From Saprospiraceae bacterium (GTDB lineage: Bacteria > Bacteroidota > Bacteroidia > Chitinophagales > Saprospiraceae): a stretch of DNA of 64,000 nt. Below the pieces are notes generated by a model, which did not search any database, was not told the origin of the DNA, and saw only the letters and a list, made by a program, of their open reading frames with translations. The stretch lies in NCBI GenBank assembly GCA_020629715.1, contig JAHDCU010000002.1:460848-524847 (forward strand), written 5' to 3'. Positions 24,107-34,093 of the stretch are shown here, one piece after another (positions within the stretch are counted from its first letter, which is position 1; each line of letters opens with the position of its first letter). The position numbers and the translations under genes are program-made.

Positions 24107-25858
24107 TTAATCATCAATTTTGATTATTTTCTCACGGATCGTAAAATCTTTACCATGTACCACCATGATATACGTTCCACTCAATAGATGCTCTAAGTCT
24201 AGTGTCGTATTATTGGCTCCTAAGTTCATACTATACTTTTGGTTTAAAACCAATTCCCCAATATTACTGAAAAGGCTTATTTCAATTTCTTGATCTAATG
24301 ATCCTTCCCAAAAAAGATGAAGCTCGTTCCTAGTTGGGTTGGGTTGATAGTGGAATAATTGGTCTCTATTCCAAACAAGAAATTTAGTCTCAGTATATTC
24401 AAACTTACCATCAAGGTCCACTTGTTTTAAACGGTAATAATTGTGACCGCTACTGGGGTTCTCATGGATAAATTCGTATTCAGTAGTTGTATTGGAATTT
24501 CCTTGAGCTACCTTCTCTCCTATCCACTCAAAAGACTTACCATCCTTCGAGTATTCAATATCAAAGTGACTACTACTTAATTCTGAACCAGTCACCCAAG
24601 AAATTAGTGATTTATTATCAAGTTTTGCAACTCCAAATTCTAATAAAGTCACTGGTAAAGAGAAGTCTTGAAGCGTAATAGATGTACCTGAAGGAGCCGT
24701 AGTATCTGCATTGATGACATTTCCACCCTCAAGATCTCCAAATGTAGAACTAATGTCAGTGATGACACCAGGAGGAAGCATTGCGCTATCATCAATCATA
24801 AAACCACCTAATCCATCAGTGGTAACACTTACCGTGATCATTGTACCATCATCATATGTTATCGTTATAGAAGTGGTAGTATTAGGTGCAGGTGTTGTAA
24901 ACATATCATCCGTATAGAGTGTACCTGATATGTTTATATATTCAAACAAACCTGCATCTACATCCTCTTCTATTGAATCATCATTTGTAAGGTTTATAAT
25001 TGAAGACAATCCACCGCTCGAAACATCACTATCTAATGTATCATCTCCTCCTTCATCTTGAATAGTAAAGGCATCATAACTTGTAGAAGAACTCGTTGTA
25101 CCAAAAGTAACTTGAAAATTACTAAAAGGTAACTCATCAAATAGATAATCACCATCGGCGTCAGTAGTGGTCATCCATGATCTACCGTCGTCTGCATTAC
25201 CACAAATTCCGTCAGTACCACAATCTAACACAGTTACTGGTATACCTTCTAATTCAGGATCTTCACCTGCCAGACTACTATTTACACCATCAGCAAAATC
25301 ATCTTGAAAAACAGTTCCAGAGATACTACCACAATTAAGTGTAGTCTCGGATGTTATAGTTAAATCATCGTTTAAACCATCAGCATCAACTGCAATCCAT
25401 TGAATTTGACTAGTCACTTGCTGATTAGCATAAGCTATATCGTCAGCAACATCCATATCAGCAATAATAAAAGTTACTGTGATGCCATCAGGAAGAACAG
25501 CAGTAGGAGTCATGGCAGCATCACATTGACTATCTGTACATACAGGAATTTCGAAATATGACCCTCCGTCACTTGCAACTATTGTAGCTGTACCGGTAGT
25601 TCCAATAAAAGCAGGTGGTAAAGCAATATTGTAGGTACCTAGATGACATTGATTATCGAGATCATTTAAAAACAGACTTGTATTTGTCCATTCTGCAATA
25701 ACTGTTACCTTGTCACAAGCGCTTATAGGAGCACTCGGTTGAATAGCGAGAGCAGTTGCTTCCATATCACCAGCATCAGCTGCAGCGCATTGCCCAAAAG
25801 ATTCAATATGACAAAATACCAAGATGAATACAATGAGTATTTTAAATATATTTTTCAT
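24107..25858 (-). CDS. Secreted SdrD-like protein with T9SS type A sorting domain
   Basis: A 583-residue secreted protein. It has a signal peptide (MKNIFKILIVFILVFCHIES, cleavage near FGQ), a beta-rich N-terminal part, and an SdrD B-like domain (from about residue 175; GSISGTVFQDD, later TTTDADGDYLFDELPFSNFQ). A DUF-type beta domain (about 400-490; SHFDIEYSKDGKSFEWIG, YYRLKQVDLDG) is followed by a C-terminal type A sorting domain (last 80 residues; YQPNPTRNELHLFW, GTYIMVVHGK, EKIIKIDD). T9SS would secrete and anchor it on the surface. It lies 24 nt downstream of the 2,223-residue adhesin gene and is probably co-transcribed. Confidence 0.88.
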   Translation of the reverse strand: MKNIFKILIVFILVFCHIESFGQCAAADAGDMEATALAIQPSAPISACDKVTVIAEWTNTSLFLNDLDNQCHLGTYNIALPPAFIGTTGTATIVASDGGSYFEIPVCTDSQCDAAMTPTAVLPDGITVTFIIADMDVADDIAYANQQVTSQIQWIAVDADGLNDDLTITSETTLNCGSISGTVFQDDFADGVNSSLAGEDPELEGIPVTVLDCGTDGICGNADDGRSWMTTTDADGDYLFDELPFSNFQVTFGTTSSSTSYDAFTIQDEGGDDTLDSDVSSGGLSSIINLTNDDSIEEDVDAGLFEYINISGTLYTDDMFTTPAPNTTTSITITYDDGTMITVSVTTDGLGGFMIDDSAMLPPGVITDISSTFGDLEGGNVINADTTAPSGTSITLQDFSLPVTLLEFGVAKLDNKSLISWVTGSELSSSHFDIEYSKDGKSFEWIGEKVAQGNSNTTTEYEFIHENPSSGHNYYRLKQVDLDGKFEYTETKFLVWNRDQLFHYQPNPTRNELHLFWEGSLDQEIEISLFSNIGELVLNQKYSMNLGANNTTLDLEHLLSGTYIMVVHGKDFTIREKIIKIDD

Positions 25859-25882
25859 TTCTTTTATTTAATTAGCCTAGAA

Positions 25883-28800
25883 TTAATTTACTTGAATTTG
25901 TGCCTCATCCTCATTGTTAGTAAACACATTTTCTCCTCCTGAACCAGGAACAATGAATGCATTAAACTCAACCACGGCATCTTCATCATCTCCATCATGT
26001 GTAAACGTTGCAGTTACAATTGTCCGACTCAATAATCCTGTAGCTAGTTGATTAGTAGTTGTAATATCATAATAAGTACTTGTATTGGCACTTATCATCC
26101 ACCCTAATGGTAAAGGATCTAAGTTTAACGTACCGAATGTACCCACTTTAAAAATCCTAATAGTAACCAAAGAGCCATCGGAACTATCTGGACCAAGGTT
26201 TGTGATATTATAGGTCAAACTTGAACTCGCTCCTTCATCTATTGATGTAAACTGTGCTGTAATTCCAATCGTAAGATCTAATTCTTTCAGTGGCTCTAAT
26301 ACCGTCAAATATACTGTTGCCTGATCACAACTCTGCGGCATACCATCATCACATACTTCATATATAAATTGATCATTACCTGAGAAATTAGGATCAGTAG
26401 GAGTATAGGTGTATGATCCATCTGGAAATATGGATACAGTACCATTACTCGGATTAGTAACCGGCGTTGTATTGACCGTCTGAGAATCACCTTCTGTGTC
26501 AGTATCATTAGACAATAGATCTCCGATTATTGGATTACCTGAAGTACCTACTCCTGAATCATCAAAAGCATAAGTGTTATTTGTATTATTGGCTAATACT
26601 TCAATGGTTACCGTTGTAACATCACAAGATTGTGGTGTACCATCATCACATACTTCGTAGCTAAATACATCAGTACCTAAAAAATCAGTATCAGGTGTAT
26701 AAATGTATGATCCATTACTAAACAACATTACTGTACCATTGGAAGGATTGCTTGTAGGAGCAGTATTTACAGTTAAGTTATCGCCATTAGGATCATTATC
26801 ATTATCGGTAACATTACCAACTACTGGAGTATTGATGTTTGTCACATTATTGTCTGGATTAGCAATAACAGCATTATTTCCGGACCCAATATTAGGAAGT
26901 ATTTCTATATATACTGTCGCAACATCGCAAACTTGTGGAGTTCCATCATCGCAAACGGTATACTGGAAGCTGTCCTCACCTGTATAATCTGCATTAGGAG
27001 TATAGGTGTAGTTACCCATAGCGTCTAACGAAACCATTCCGTTGGTTGGCAGAGTTGTAATAGTAGTATTGGTAGATTGAGTATCTCCTTGTTCATCCGT
27101 ATCATTAGTAAGTACATTTCCACTTACAGCAGTATTTACAGGAGTATGGTTGTAATCATCTTCTGCATTCGTTGTATTAGGTCTATCTGGTAAAACAGTT
27201 AAGTATACCGTAGCCTGAGTGCAAGCGCTCATACTATGGTCATCACAGATTTCATACACAAACTGGTCGTTACCTGTAAAGTCTGCATTGGGAGTATAAG
27301 TGTAAGTACCATCCATGTTGATCACTACGCTACCATTTGTTGGATTTGAAACAGGTACAGTATTCACCATTTGACCGTCTCCTTCTGGATCTGAATCATT
27401 CGCGATCATAGACCCTGAGATATCCATATTAATCAAACCTATACCTGAGTCGTCCATTGCAGATGTTGCATTTCCAGTATTTGGAAGTACGGTAATCGTA
27501 ACAGTTGTTTGATCACATAAAGAAGGATTACCATCATCACATACTTCATACATAAATGAGTCTGTACCTGTAAATCCGTTATCAGGAGTATAAGTATACG
27601 TTCCATCAGGATTTATAGATACCGTACCATTTGTAGGATTTGAAGTTGGTGTTGTATTAATGACTAAATTATCACCATCAATATCATTATCGTTACCTAT
27701 TAATGAACCACTTATTGGTGTATTTACTTCTGTAGTCCCTAAATCTGGGTTGGCTACAGGTGGGTTATTCCCGTTGATAGGATCAGGTAACACTTCGATA
27801 TATACCGTTGCGATATCGCAGGCCTGTGGTGCACCATCATCACATACTTCATATTGGAAGCTATCTTCTCCTGTAAAATTCGGATCAGTCGGCGTATAGG
27901 TATAGTTGCCCAAAGCGTCAATAGTCACCATTCCGCTTGTAGGAGCGGTTGTAATTGTTGTATTTACCGTTTGACCATCTCCTTGTAGATCAAAATCATT
28001 GGTAAGTACATTACCCATTACTGCAACACCTTGTGGTGTATGATTGAAATCATCAACAGCATTTGTTGTATTTGGGCAATCAGGAATCATAACAGATAAA
28101 TCAGAGGTGTTAGTACATAGTGGGGTGTCTGTATCTCTTACATTTACCATAAGGGTCGTTGCCGTTGTCGGTCCTGTAATTGTTACGTCAATACTAACTC
28201 CTATTGCAGTCATTGCTTCAGCAGTAACCGTTGCAAGTACATCTCCATTTGTTATTCCTAAATCTGCGTTATCCGCAGTTACATATACTTCATAGTTTCC
28301 TGATCCTTCTGATACATCAAAGGTAACGGTGAATGTAGCATCATCTCCATTACATGTGTCATCATTGGATATTGCGGCATTACTTATCGCACAAGTTACT
28401 GGATCACAATTTAGATCAGGTGTACCTCCAACATCTGCTAAGGCTGCTGTAGAATAAGGTCCTTTGAAGTTGATATCACAAATCTTAACTTCTGCCCAAT
28501 CATTATATCTCGGATCACTAGGATCAATAAATACACGTAAGTAGTAATAATCTTTTTGTCCTGATACGGCGCCATTCATATTGAAATAAACTCTTCTTAC
28601 ACCCGACCCTACATCCGTATTTCCATCAGCACCCTGACTTACTAGTGTTGGATCAATATCTCCTAATGAATCATTACCATCACATCCTACAAGACCTGTA
28701 GTGGTAGAAGTAATACTTACTGCAGATTCAAGCGCTACTGATGAACATGGGTGATCAAAGTCTGCTGCACTTCCTTCTACTGCTCCATCGGTGCCTGTTG

Positions 28801-31800
28801 TACCTGTTACGTATGTAGTTGATCCATTTAAATATTTAGATCTCAATTCAAAATCTAAATCCTGATCAATACCAGTAACATCAATCATCCAATACGCATT
28901 TCCAGGAGTGTCGTCTGGTAAATCAATTTTGAAAAAGACTTCTCTCAAGTCTTTACAACCTGATGCACAAGAGGTAATATTACTAGCGGAATTCTCACCA
29001 CATTCCCAACCTGGTTCTACACCTGGGCCGTCATTGATTGCAATTTTATATTGAACGTTTACCGTAGGGTCCTCTTTATGGTACAATCGAATATAATAAG
29101 TCTGACCTTCATTCAGGTTTCCAAATACACCCCAAGCTTGATCTGAACTTGAAGTATCCCATGTTCTACCCGCAGCATCTGTACTCAGTGTATTGTATAG
29201 ATCCATATATAATGTATGACCTGAAACTTCCTCAAAAAATACACTTACCCAGCTTTCAGGGGTACCACTAGTGTAAGTCCCACCATTTCCTGTAGGAGCG
29301 GTAAAACTAAACCAAACGTCACTTTCTGGTGCTCCATCTACAGGACTTGTTTCAGTTGCTCCCTGTGCAGACCAAGTTTCTAAGCTTGAATATGAAAAAC
29401 AACCAACAGATAATGATTCTGCAGTAGCTGGATCATCATTACATGGTGTAGGATTTGAAGGCTCCCAACTAAGGTCGAAATCAAATTCATTGTTTACACC
29501 ATTTGAACTAATATCATGCGGCTTCACTCTTACTAAGTAAGAATCTCCTTGAGTCAGACCAGAGACCGTCCATGATGTACCTGGAGATGCACCATCAAGT
29601 GCACCACTGCAATCAATCAAATTAGCATCTGTACATCCATCATAAATGTATAAGACTGCATCCTCAAAGGCTGATCCAGAATTATAGGTAAACGTTACGC
29701 TGTTTATTGTTTCAGACATGGTAAGGTCACAGGCTCCAGTCAAATCAGGCACCGTGATAATATACCAAAGGTCTCTATCTTCATTTGATAAAATAGCTTG
29801 TTGATCTACCCCATTACATACGGCAGAAGCTATATCTGGGTTACAATCGGTACTATTTTCGAAGTCTCCACTTACATAATTTTCTGATCCTGGCTCTATT
29901 ACAAAAGGATTAAAATTATTAGCAAGACCACCATCGTTTATTCCATCATTTGCTCCAGGTGTAGGGTCTGTCCATCCCAAATTGGTAGGTCCAGAACCAC
30001 CCCAGATATTTGAGCAGTCATTATTATATGGTCCCGCAGGTTGTGGCTGTACATTGATTAAACCATTATCTATGGTTGTACCAGCGGTCTGAACAACACG
30101 TACAATATATCCTCCATCAGTAGCAAGGTGCAATTCATCCAAACATGACAACTCAAAAGTGCCATTGCCGGTAACGCTAAGTGTTTCTAAATAGTTACTT
30201 GCTAAATCATTACAGTTATTGGAACTTACACCCTCAGCTGTGTATAATAAAATGTCAATTTCCTGACCAGCAGCAAGTCCACCAACAACAACTTCTGCCG
30301 TCGTAGATGCTGTATTTAGACCTGTCACAGGATCAGATGCTTGTTCTGGATCAAACTGAAACCATAAGTCATTTCCCGCTACCACTGGGACTGCTCCTGA
30401 AGCAGAGGCAAAGTTGAAATTCATGTCATTATTGGTATTTCCAACATCAAACCCTGGGAACGGGCTTTGCATCACTTCACAATTATTGTTCTCAGCTACC
30501 CTATTTCCTTGTATGCTGAATGTACAAACGCTATTACCTGCTACTGGTGTCACTCTCACATACCAAGTTGGTCCTAAACCTCCAGCAGTAATCGTACTTG
30601 CAAAAGCATGAGTTACTGTTGATCCTGCTCCGGTACTTGATACTGTTGTGCATTCCTCAAAAGTATTGGAAAAACAATTGCTATATAGTCCAACTACAAC
30701 GGCATCAGTGGCATTGGTAAATGTCAAATCAACTTCTAAGAATTGATCACTATCTCCTCCATCCATGGTCACTTCGTACCATAAATCATTGGTTCCTTGA
30801 GACTCGCCACAACTAGCTCCAGTCTCATTATTTTCTGTTTCCGTACCAGCTGCGCAAAGATCACCACTGGCTGCTATACCGTCCATATCTATTGCATCTC
30901 CACAAACATCATTAGCTTGGGGGATTGATGTACAAATATCGAAAGAGGGGTAGGTCAAAGTCTCGCAGTTGGTCGCACCAGATCCATTGGCTGCCCAAGG
31001 CATAATTCTCAAGTAAACAACACTAGCAGTCGTTAGTGGAGTACCACTAAATGTAATTGATCCATCAGCTGACAAAAATGGACAAGTTCCACTCGTAACT
31101 GATTGACTTAGATTTCCAATATTATCTTCTAAAGTACTATTGTTTGAAGGACAAGTTCCATCACCTAAATAAGGTAATATCATGATATTACCATTCATCA
31201 AATTTGAAATCGTAACGGTCACTTCATCCGCTCCATTAGGATTTACTGCGTACCATATATCGGTGTGGTCCGTTCTAACATAACTTGAACCTGTGAAACC
31301 AGAGTTTGCTCCGCAATTAGCGATAGTCGTACCATTACCACAAGAAATGAAGTTTTCAACAAGCGACCCACTATCAATATTGGCAGCCGTCAAATCTCCT
31401 ACAGAACACCCATTAGTAATATCTAGTGCATCCGTACAAGTATCTCCACCATTACAGGTTTCACTGACCATGTAGCTATTCTCGCATGTTACAAATCCTG
31501 AGCCTTCTGCTTGAATTTCTATCGTTCGCATTCCTGTAGCAACCGTAAATGTATACATAGTACCTATCATCGCATCAGCCTGTTGTACTACACCATCAAT
31601 CAATATATCAGTCATATTGGGATCACCAGATCCATCACTATCTACGGTAACCTGAATATCATACATTCCTGTACCACAATCAAGATTTGCAGTAGCAACC
31701 GTAGCAGTTGGATTCATTGCGCAAGCACAAGCTTCTGTTTGAGTAGATGATGCCATAGCAGCACATCCCCCATAATTTGTTCCATCTATAGTTACTACAA

Positions 31801-32554
31801 CATCAGTACCCGCAGAAAATGGACCAATACTAGTAACTCCTGTTCCCACATTTGTAGTAGCAGCAACACCGGCGTCGTTTGAGATATCAACTGCTGTGGC
31901 ATCACCAAGATCAGTAACATTTACTTCTATAGTAAATTGAGCGCTTCCACAATCAGGCACGACTGTATATGTAGCCATAGGTTCAGTACAAGTACTTTCT
32001 ACTATGCTTAGGTTATCAAACAAAATATCTGTATCAGGACTGCCTACTTCACTATGCTCGAATGTAATAGCTAAATAGGTATCACCTGAAAATCCCGTAG
32101 CCGAAAAAGATTCAGTAATACAACTAGCTGATGAACTATGGCTCGACAGAGTATGTACAAGAGTACCTAAAGAACTTGTAGTAGGCGTTGTATTTTTTAA
32201 GTAGACCTTTATTTCTTTAAAATCTGAACTTGCAGCAGCAGTGGTTGTATTCCAGTCATAAAGAACATAATCAAATGAAATCGATAAATCTCCTCCCATG
32301 GCAGTACCAATAGATGAAGAATTCCACATTTCTACAATCTGTGAAGTTCCAGACCCAAAACAATTATCTTTCATTGAAGACCCAGCACAAGATCCTGTAG
32401 AAGTATCACTAAACCCATTGTTATCCCATAAGTTTTGACTTGCAGCGTCTTCAAAATTTGCAGTATAATTAACCTGACTAATTAATGAAGATGGATTTAA
32501 GCTAAAAACCAATACGCAAACCATTGCGAAGGCATTTTTGAAATATACAAGCAT
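25883..32554 (-). CDS. Giant secreted adhesin with tandem-95 cadherin-like repeats
   Basis: A 2,223-residue Asp/Asn/Thr-rich secreted protein. The signal peptide is within residues 1-27. A jelly-roll/lectin-like domain (~30-190) is followed by several PPC-like beta domains in the first 1,450 residues (recurring NDVCGDAIDM- and DLWY-type motifs). Six ~98-residue tandem-95/cadherin-like repeats (~1494-2089) share a core such as YTPNADYTGEDSFQY-x-VCDDG. A DUF11-like domain (~2090-2223) ends in AQIQVN. The acidic repeats probably bind calcium and form an extended adhesive stalk. Unlike its neighbour it has no recognisable T9SS C-terminal domain. Start chosen at the only good signal-peptide ATG. 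Confidence 0.88.
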   Translation of the reverse strand: MLVYFKNAFAMVCVLVFSLNPSSLISQVNYTANFEDAASQNLWDNNGFSDTSTGSCAGSSMKDNCFGSGTSQIVEMWNSSSIGTAMGGDLSISFDYVLYDWNTTTAAASSDFKEIKVYLKNTTPTTSSLGTLVHTLSSHSSSASCITESFSATGFSGDTYLAITFEHSEVGSPDTDILFDNLSIVESTCTEPMATYTVVPDCGSAQFTIEVNVTDLGDATAVDISNDAGVAATTNVGTGVTSIGPFSAGTDVVVTIDGTNYGGCAAMASSTQTEACACAMNPTATVATANLDCGTGMYDIQVTVDSDGSGDPNMTDILIDGVVQQADAMIGTMYTFTVATGMRTIEIQAEGSGFVTCENSYMVSETCNGGDTCTDALDITNGCSVGDLTAANIDSGSLVENFISCGNGTTIANCGANSGFTGSSYVRTDHTDIWYAVNPNGADEVTVTISNLMNGNIMILPYLGDGTCPSNNSTLEDNIGNLSQSVTSGTCPFLSADGSITFSGTPLTTASVVYLRIMPWAANGSGATNCETLTYPSFDICTSIPQANDVCGDAIDMDGIAASGDLCAAGTETENNETGASCGESQGTNDLWYEVTMDGGDSDQFLEVDLTFTNATDAVVVGLYSNCFSNTFEECTTVSSTGAGSTVTHAFASTITAGGLGPTWYVRVTPVAGNSVCTFSIQGNRVAENNNCEVMQSPFPGFDVGNTNNDMNFNFASASGAVPVVAGNDLWFQFDPEQASDPVTGLNTASTTAEVVVGGLAAGQEIDILLYTAEGVSSNNCNDLASNYLETLSVTGNGTFELSCLDELHLATDGGYIVRVVQTAGTTIDNGLINVQPQPAGPYNNDCSNIWGGSGPTNLGWTDPTPGANDGINDGGLANNFNPFVIEPGSENYVSGDFENSTDCNPDIASAVCNGVDQQAILSNEDRDLWYIITVPDLTGACDLTMSETINSVTFTYNSGSAFEDAVLYIYDGCTDANLIDCSGALDGASPGTSWTVSGLTQGDSYLVRVKPHDISSNGVNNEFDFDLSWEPSNPTPCNDDPATAESLSVGCFSYSSLETWSAQGATETSPVDGAPESDVWFSFTAPTGNGGTYTSGTPESWVSVFFEEVSGHTLYMDLYNTLSTDAAGRTWDTSSSDQAWGVFGNLNEGQTYYIRLYHKEDPTVNVQYKIAINDGPGVEPGWECGENSASNITSCASGCKDLREVFFKIDLPDDTPGNAYWMIDVTGIDQDLDFELRSKYLNGSTTYVTGTTGTDGAVEGSAADFDHPCSSVALESAVSITSTTTGLVGCDGNDSLGDIDPTLVSQGADGNTDVGSGVRRVYFNMNGAVSGQKDYYYLRVFIDPSDPRYNDWAEVKICDINFKGPYSTAALADVGGTPDLNCDPVTCAISNAAISNDDTCNGDDATFTVTFDVSEGSGNYEVYVTADNADLGITNGDVLATVTAEAMTAIGVSIDVTITGPTTATTLMVNVRDTDTPLCTNTSDLSVMIPDCPNTTNAVDDFNHTPQGVAVMGNVLTNDFDLQGDGQTVNTTITTAPTSGMVTIDALGNYTYTPTDPNFTGEDSFQYEVCDDGAPQACDIATVYIEVLPDPINGNNPPVANPDLGTTEVNTPISGSLIGNDNDIDGDNLVINTTPTSNPTNGTVSINPDGTYTYTPDNGFTGTDSFMYEVCDDGNPSLCDQTTVTITVLPNTGNATSAMDDSGIGLINMDISGSMIANDSDPEGDGQMVNTVPVSNPTNGSVVINMDGTYTYTPNADFTGNDQFVYEICDDHSMSACTQATVYLTVLPDRPNTTNAEDDYNHTPVNTAVSGNVLTNDTDEQGDTQSTNTTITTLPTNGMVSLDAMGNYTYTPNADYTGEDSFQYTVCDDGTPQVCDVATVYIEILPNIGSGNNAVIANPDNNVTNINTPVVGNVTDNDNDPNGDNLTVNTAPTSNPSNGTVMLFSNGSYIYTPDTDFLGTDVFSYEVCDDGTPQSCDVTTVTIEVLANNTNNTYAFDDSGVGTSGNPIIGDLLSNDTDTEGDSQTVNTTPVTNPSNGTVSIFPDGSYTYTPTDPNFSGNDQFIYEVCDDGMPQSCDQATVYLTVLEPLKELDLTIGITAQFTSIDEGASSSLTYNITNLGPDSSDGSLVTIRIFKVGTFGTLNLDPLPLGWMISANTSTYYDITTTNQLATGLLSRTIVTATFTHDGDDEDAVVEFNAFIVPGSGGENVFTNNEDEAQIQVN
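26288..28075 (-). repeat. Duplicated three-domain block (ABC-ABC) within the adhesin
   Basis: The six tandem-95 repeats fall into two successive blocks of three. Block 1 begins at the NTTNAVDDFNHTP motif (28075) and block 2 at NTTNAEDDYNHTP (27181), a period of 894 nt or 298 residues. Repeats 2 and 5 both carry VANPD or IANPD N-termini, and repeats 3 and 6 both carry DDSG-x-G. This indicates that an ancestral three-domain unit was duplicated as a whole. Confidence 0.75.
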
Positions 32555-32908
32555 AATTAAATATAATAGTTAGTTAAAATCAAGAGAACCTCTAAATCTT
32601 TACATAGAGATGTAGACATGAATTTTTTCCTTTATAGGGTATTCAGGTCTTCTAGATTGTTTGCAGTATGATTCTAATCCTAGCGGAGTAATTAGCACAA
32701 TTAAAGACAAAAAGGTCGCCATTGAGGCAATTTGGCGCCTGTGAAGGTTTAAATTCCATGAATCCGAACATTTTATGTTTATAAACGTCGGACATATTTT
32801 ACTAAAATGTAATATGATAATTAGTAAAATTCGAGACTTTTACACTTCCTTATAGTTACTTGGAAAATTAAAATTTCCGTTTCTTAGGCTTATAAAACAA
32901 TCTACTAT
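32555..32908. other. Divergent regulatory region between adhesin and AraC-type gene
   Basis: About 350 AT-rich nt with no coding sequence. It holds one copy of the 21-nt cluster motif (32751-32771) and, 20 nt on, a second CGGACAT half-like element near 32789. A GGCGCC stretch near 32734 stands out by GC content. It must contain the promoters of both the adhesin (minus) and the AraC-type regulator (plus). Confidence 0.5.
32751..32771 (+). promoter_or_regulatory. Adhesin-cluster motif, copy 1
   Basis: AAATTCCATGAAT followed by CCGAACAT. It matches copy 3 (38742-38762) at 18 of 21 positions and copy 2 (35252-35272) at 17 of 21. It lies 137 nt before the AraC-type gene at 32909. ATTC-CAT-GAAT is a small inverted repeat inside it. 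Confidence 0.5.
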
Positions 32909-34093
32909 TTGAAAACAATATTACCTATATTAATTATTTGTATCATATTTGGACCTATCTCTTTGATAGGTATTACAAGAAATATAAGTCGATCTATTCC
33001 TAAGCTATGGCTAAGTATTTACATATTTATCATAGTTTTACTCTTTGTAACTATGGCAGTTGTAGGATTATACCCTGAGGAAAACCATCCACTTGTCAAT
33101 CTAAGTAGTTTGTTTTTTTACGTTTTGATTCTTGCTCTACCTCCGTGTATGTACATTTATTTAAGGCAGCTTTTGGGTACAAATGAGTCTAGTCATTCTG
33201 AAGGTTTTATTGAGCATCTATATCCAGCGATCGCTTTATTTATAGTTAATACCACTTCATTTATTCTGATTTATTCTAATCAAGAAGATTGGGAGTTTTT
33301 AGAGATGACAAGTAATACAATGACCTACGCTAACGTCATCTCACTATTGTTCATTTTCCTCATTCAAAATGTTTTCTATTCGTATCTAGCAATTAAACTT
33401 TTTAAGATACATAAAGTCAATGTCGATGATATATTTAGCTACCCTAAGAGCGTAAGACTTCAATGGGTTGTATTATACATTATCCTCTACATTATATTTA
33501 TCATATTTCTTTACCTTTTTCATACCAATATCATACCCGCCAACAACTGGACCTTTGGGCTATTCATCTCTCTATATCTAGGATTTATCTGTTGGAAAGG
33601 ATATAATCAAAAGACGTATACAGAATTAATTGATGAAGCCATAAACGAAACTCCTCCATCAACAGTCAATCTCGAGAACATCATTGAGCAGGAAACAATA
33701 GAGGAAAAAACTAGCTATGGGGATTATCTAATTGATGACGAAAAAAGAGAAAATATTGGAGCTAAACTAGATTCGTATATGAACAACGAAAAACCGTTTC
33801 TAGATCCAAAATTGACTATTTATAAACTAGCTAAAGGAGTCGGAACAAATATTAAATATCTAAGATATGTTATCTCATATCAAAGCAACTTAAGTTTTGT
33901 AAAGTTCGTGAATAGTTATAGAGTAGAGCAAGCAAAAGATTTTCTAACTTCTCCCGAGCATAGCGTATATACGATTGAAACAATTGGAGAAATGTCAGGA
34001 TTTAAATCTAAATCATCATTTTACACAGCCTTTAAAGAAGTAACCAACACTACTCCATCCGAATTCAAAAAAAGATTAAGCCTTTTTGACTAA
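32909..34093 (+). CDS. Membrane-anchored AraC-family transcriptional regulator
   Basis: A 394-residue protein with six to seven transmembrane helices in residues 1-235 (for example ILIICIIFGPISLIGI and VVLYIILYIIFIIFLYLF). A cytosolic linker and a C-terminal AraC/XylS double helix-turn-helix (about 285-394) follow, with IYKLAKGVGTNIKYLRYVIS and TIGEMSGFKSKSSFYTAFKE then TPSEFKK. Sensing by the membrane part and direct DNA binding is a common Bacteroidetes design. The start is TTG at 32909, giving a proper first helix. It converges with and overlaps by 18 nt a paralogous regulator, between the giant surface-protein genes. Confidence 0.88.
   Translation: MKTILPILIICIIFGPISLIGITRNISRSIPKLWLSIYIFIIVLLFVTMAVVGLYPEENHPLVNLSSLFFYVLILALPPCMYIYLRQLLGTNESSHSEGFIEHLYPAIALFIVNTTSFILIYSNQEDWEFLEMTSNTMTYANVISLLFIFLIQNVFYSYLAIKLFKIHKVNVDDIFSYPKSVRLQWVVLYIILYIIFIIFLYLFHTNIIPANNWTFGLFISLYLGFICWKGYNQKTYTELIDEAINETPPSTVNLENIIEQETIEEKTSYGDYLIDDEKRENIGAKLDSYMNNEKPFLDPKLTIYKLAKGVGTNIKYLRYVISYQSNLSFVKFVNSYRVEQAKDFLTSPEHSVYTIETIGEMSGFKSKSSFYTAFKEVTNTTPSEFKKRLSLFD

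Noticed and set aside
24107-32554. The two adhesin genes as one gene split by a stop or frameshift
   Set aside because: The downstream gene has its own ATG and a complete signal peptide 24 nt after the first stop.
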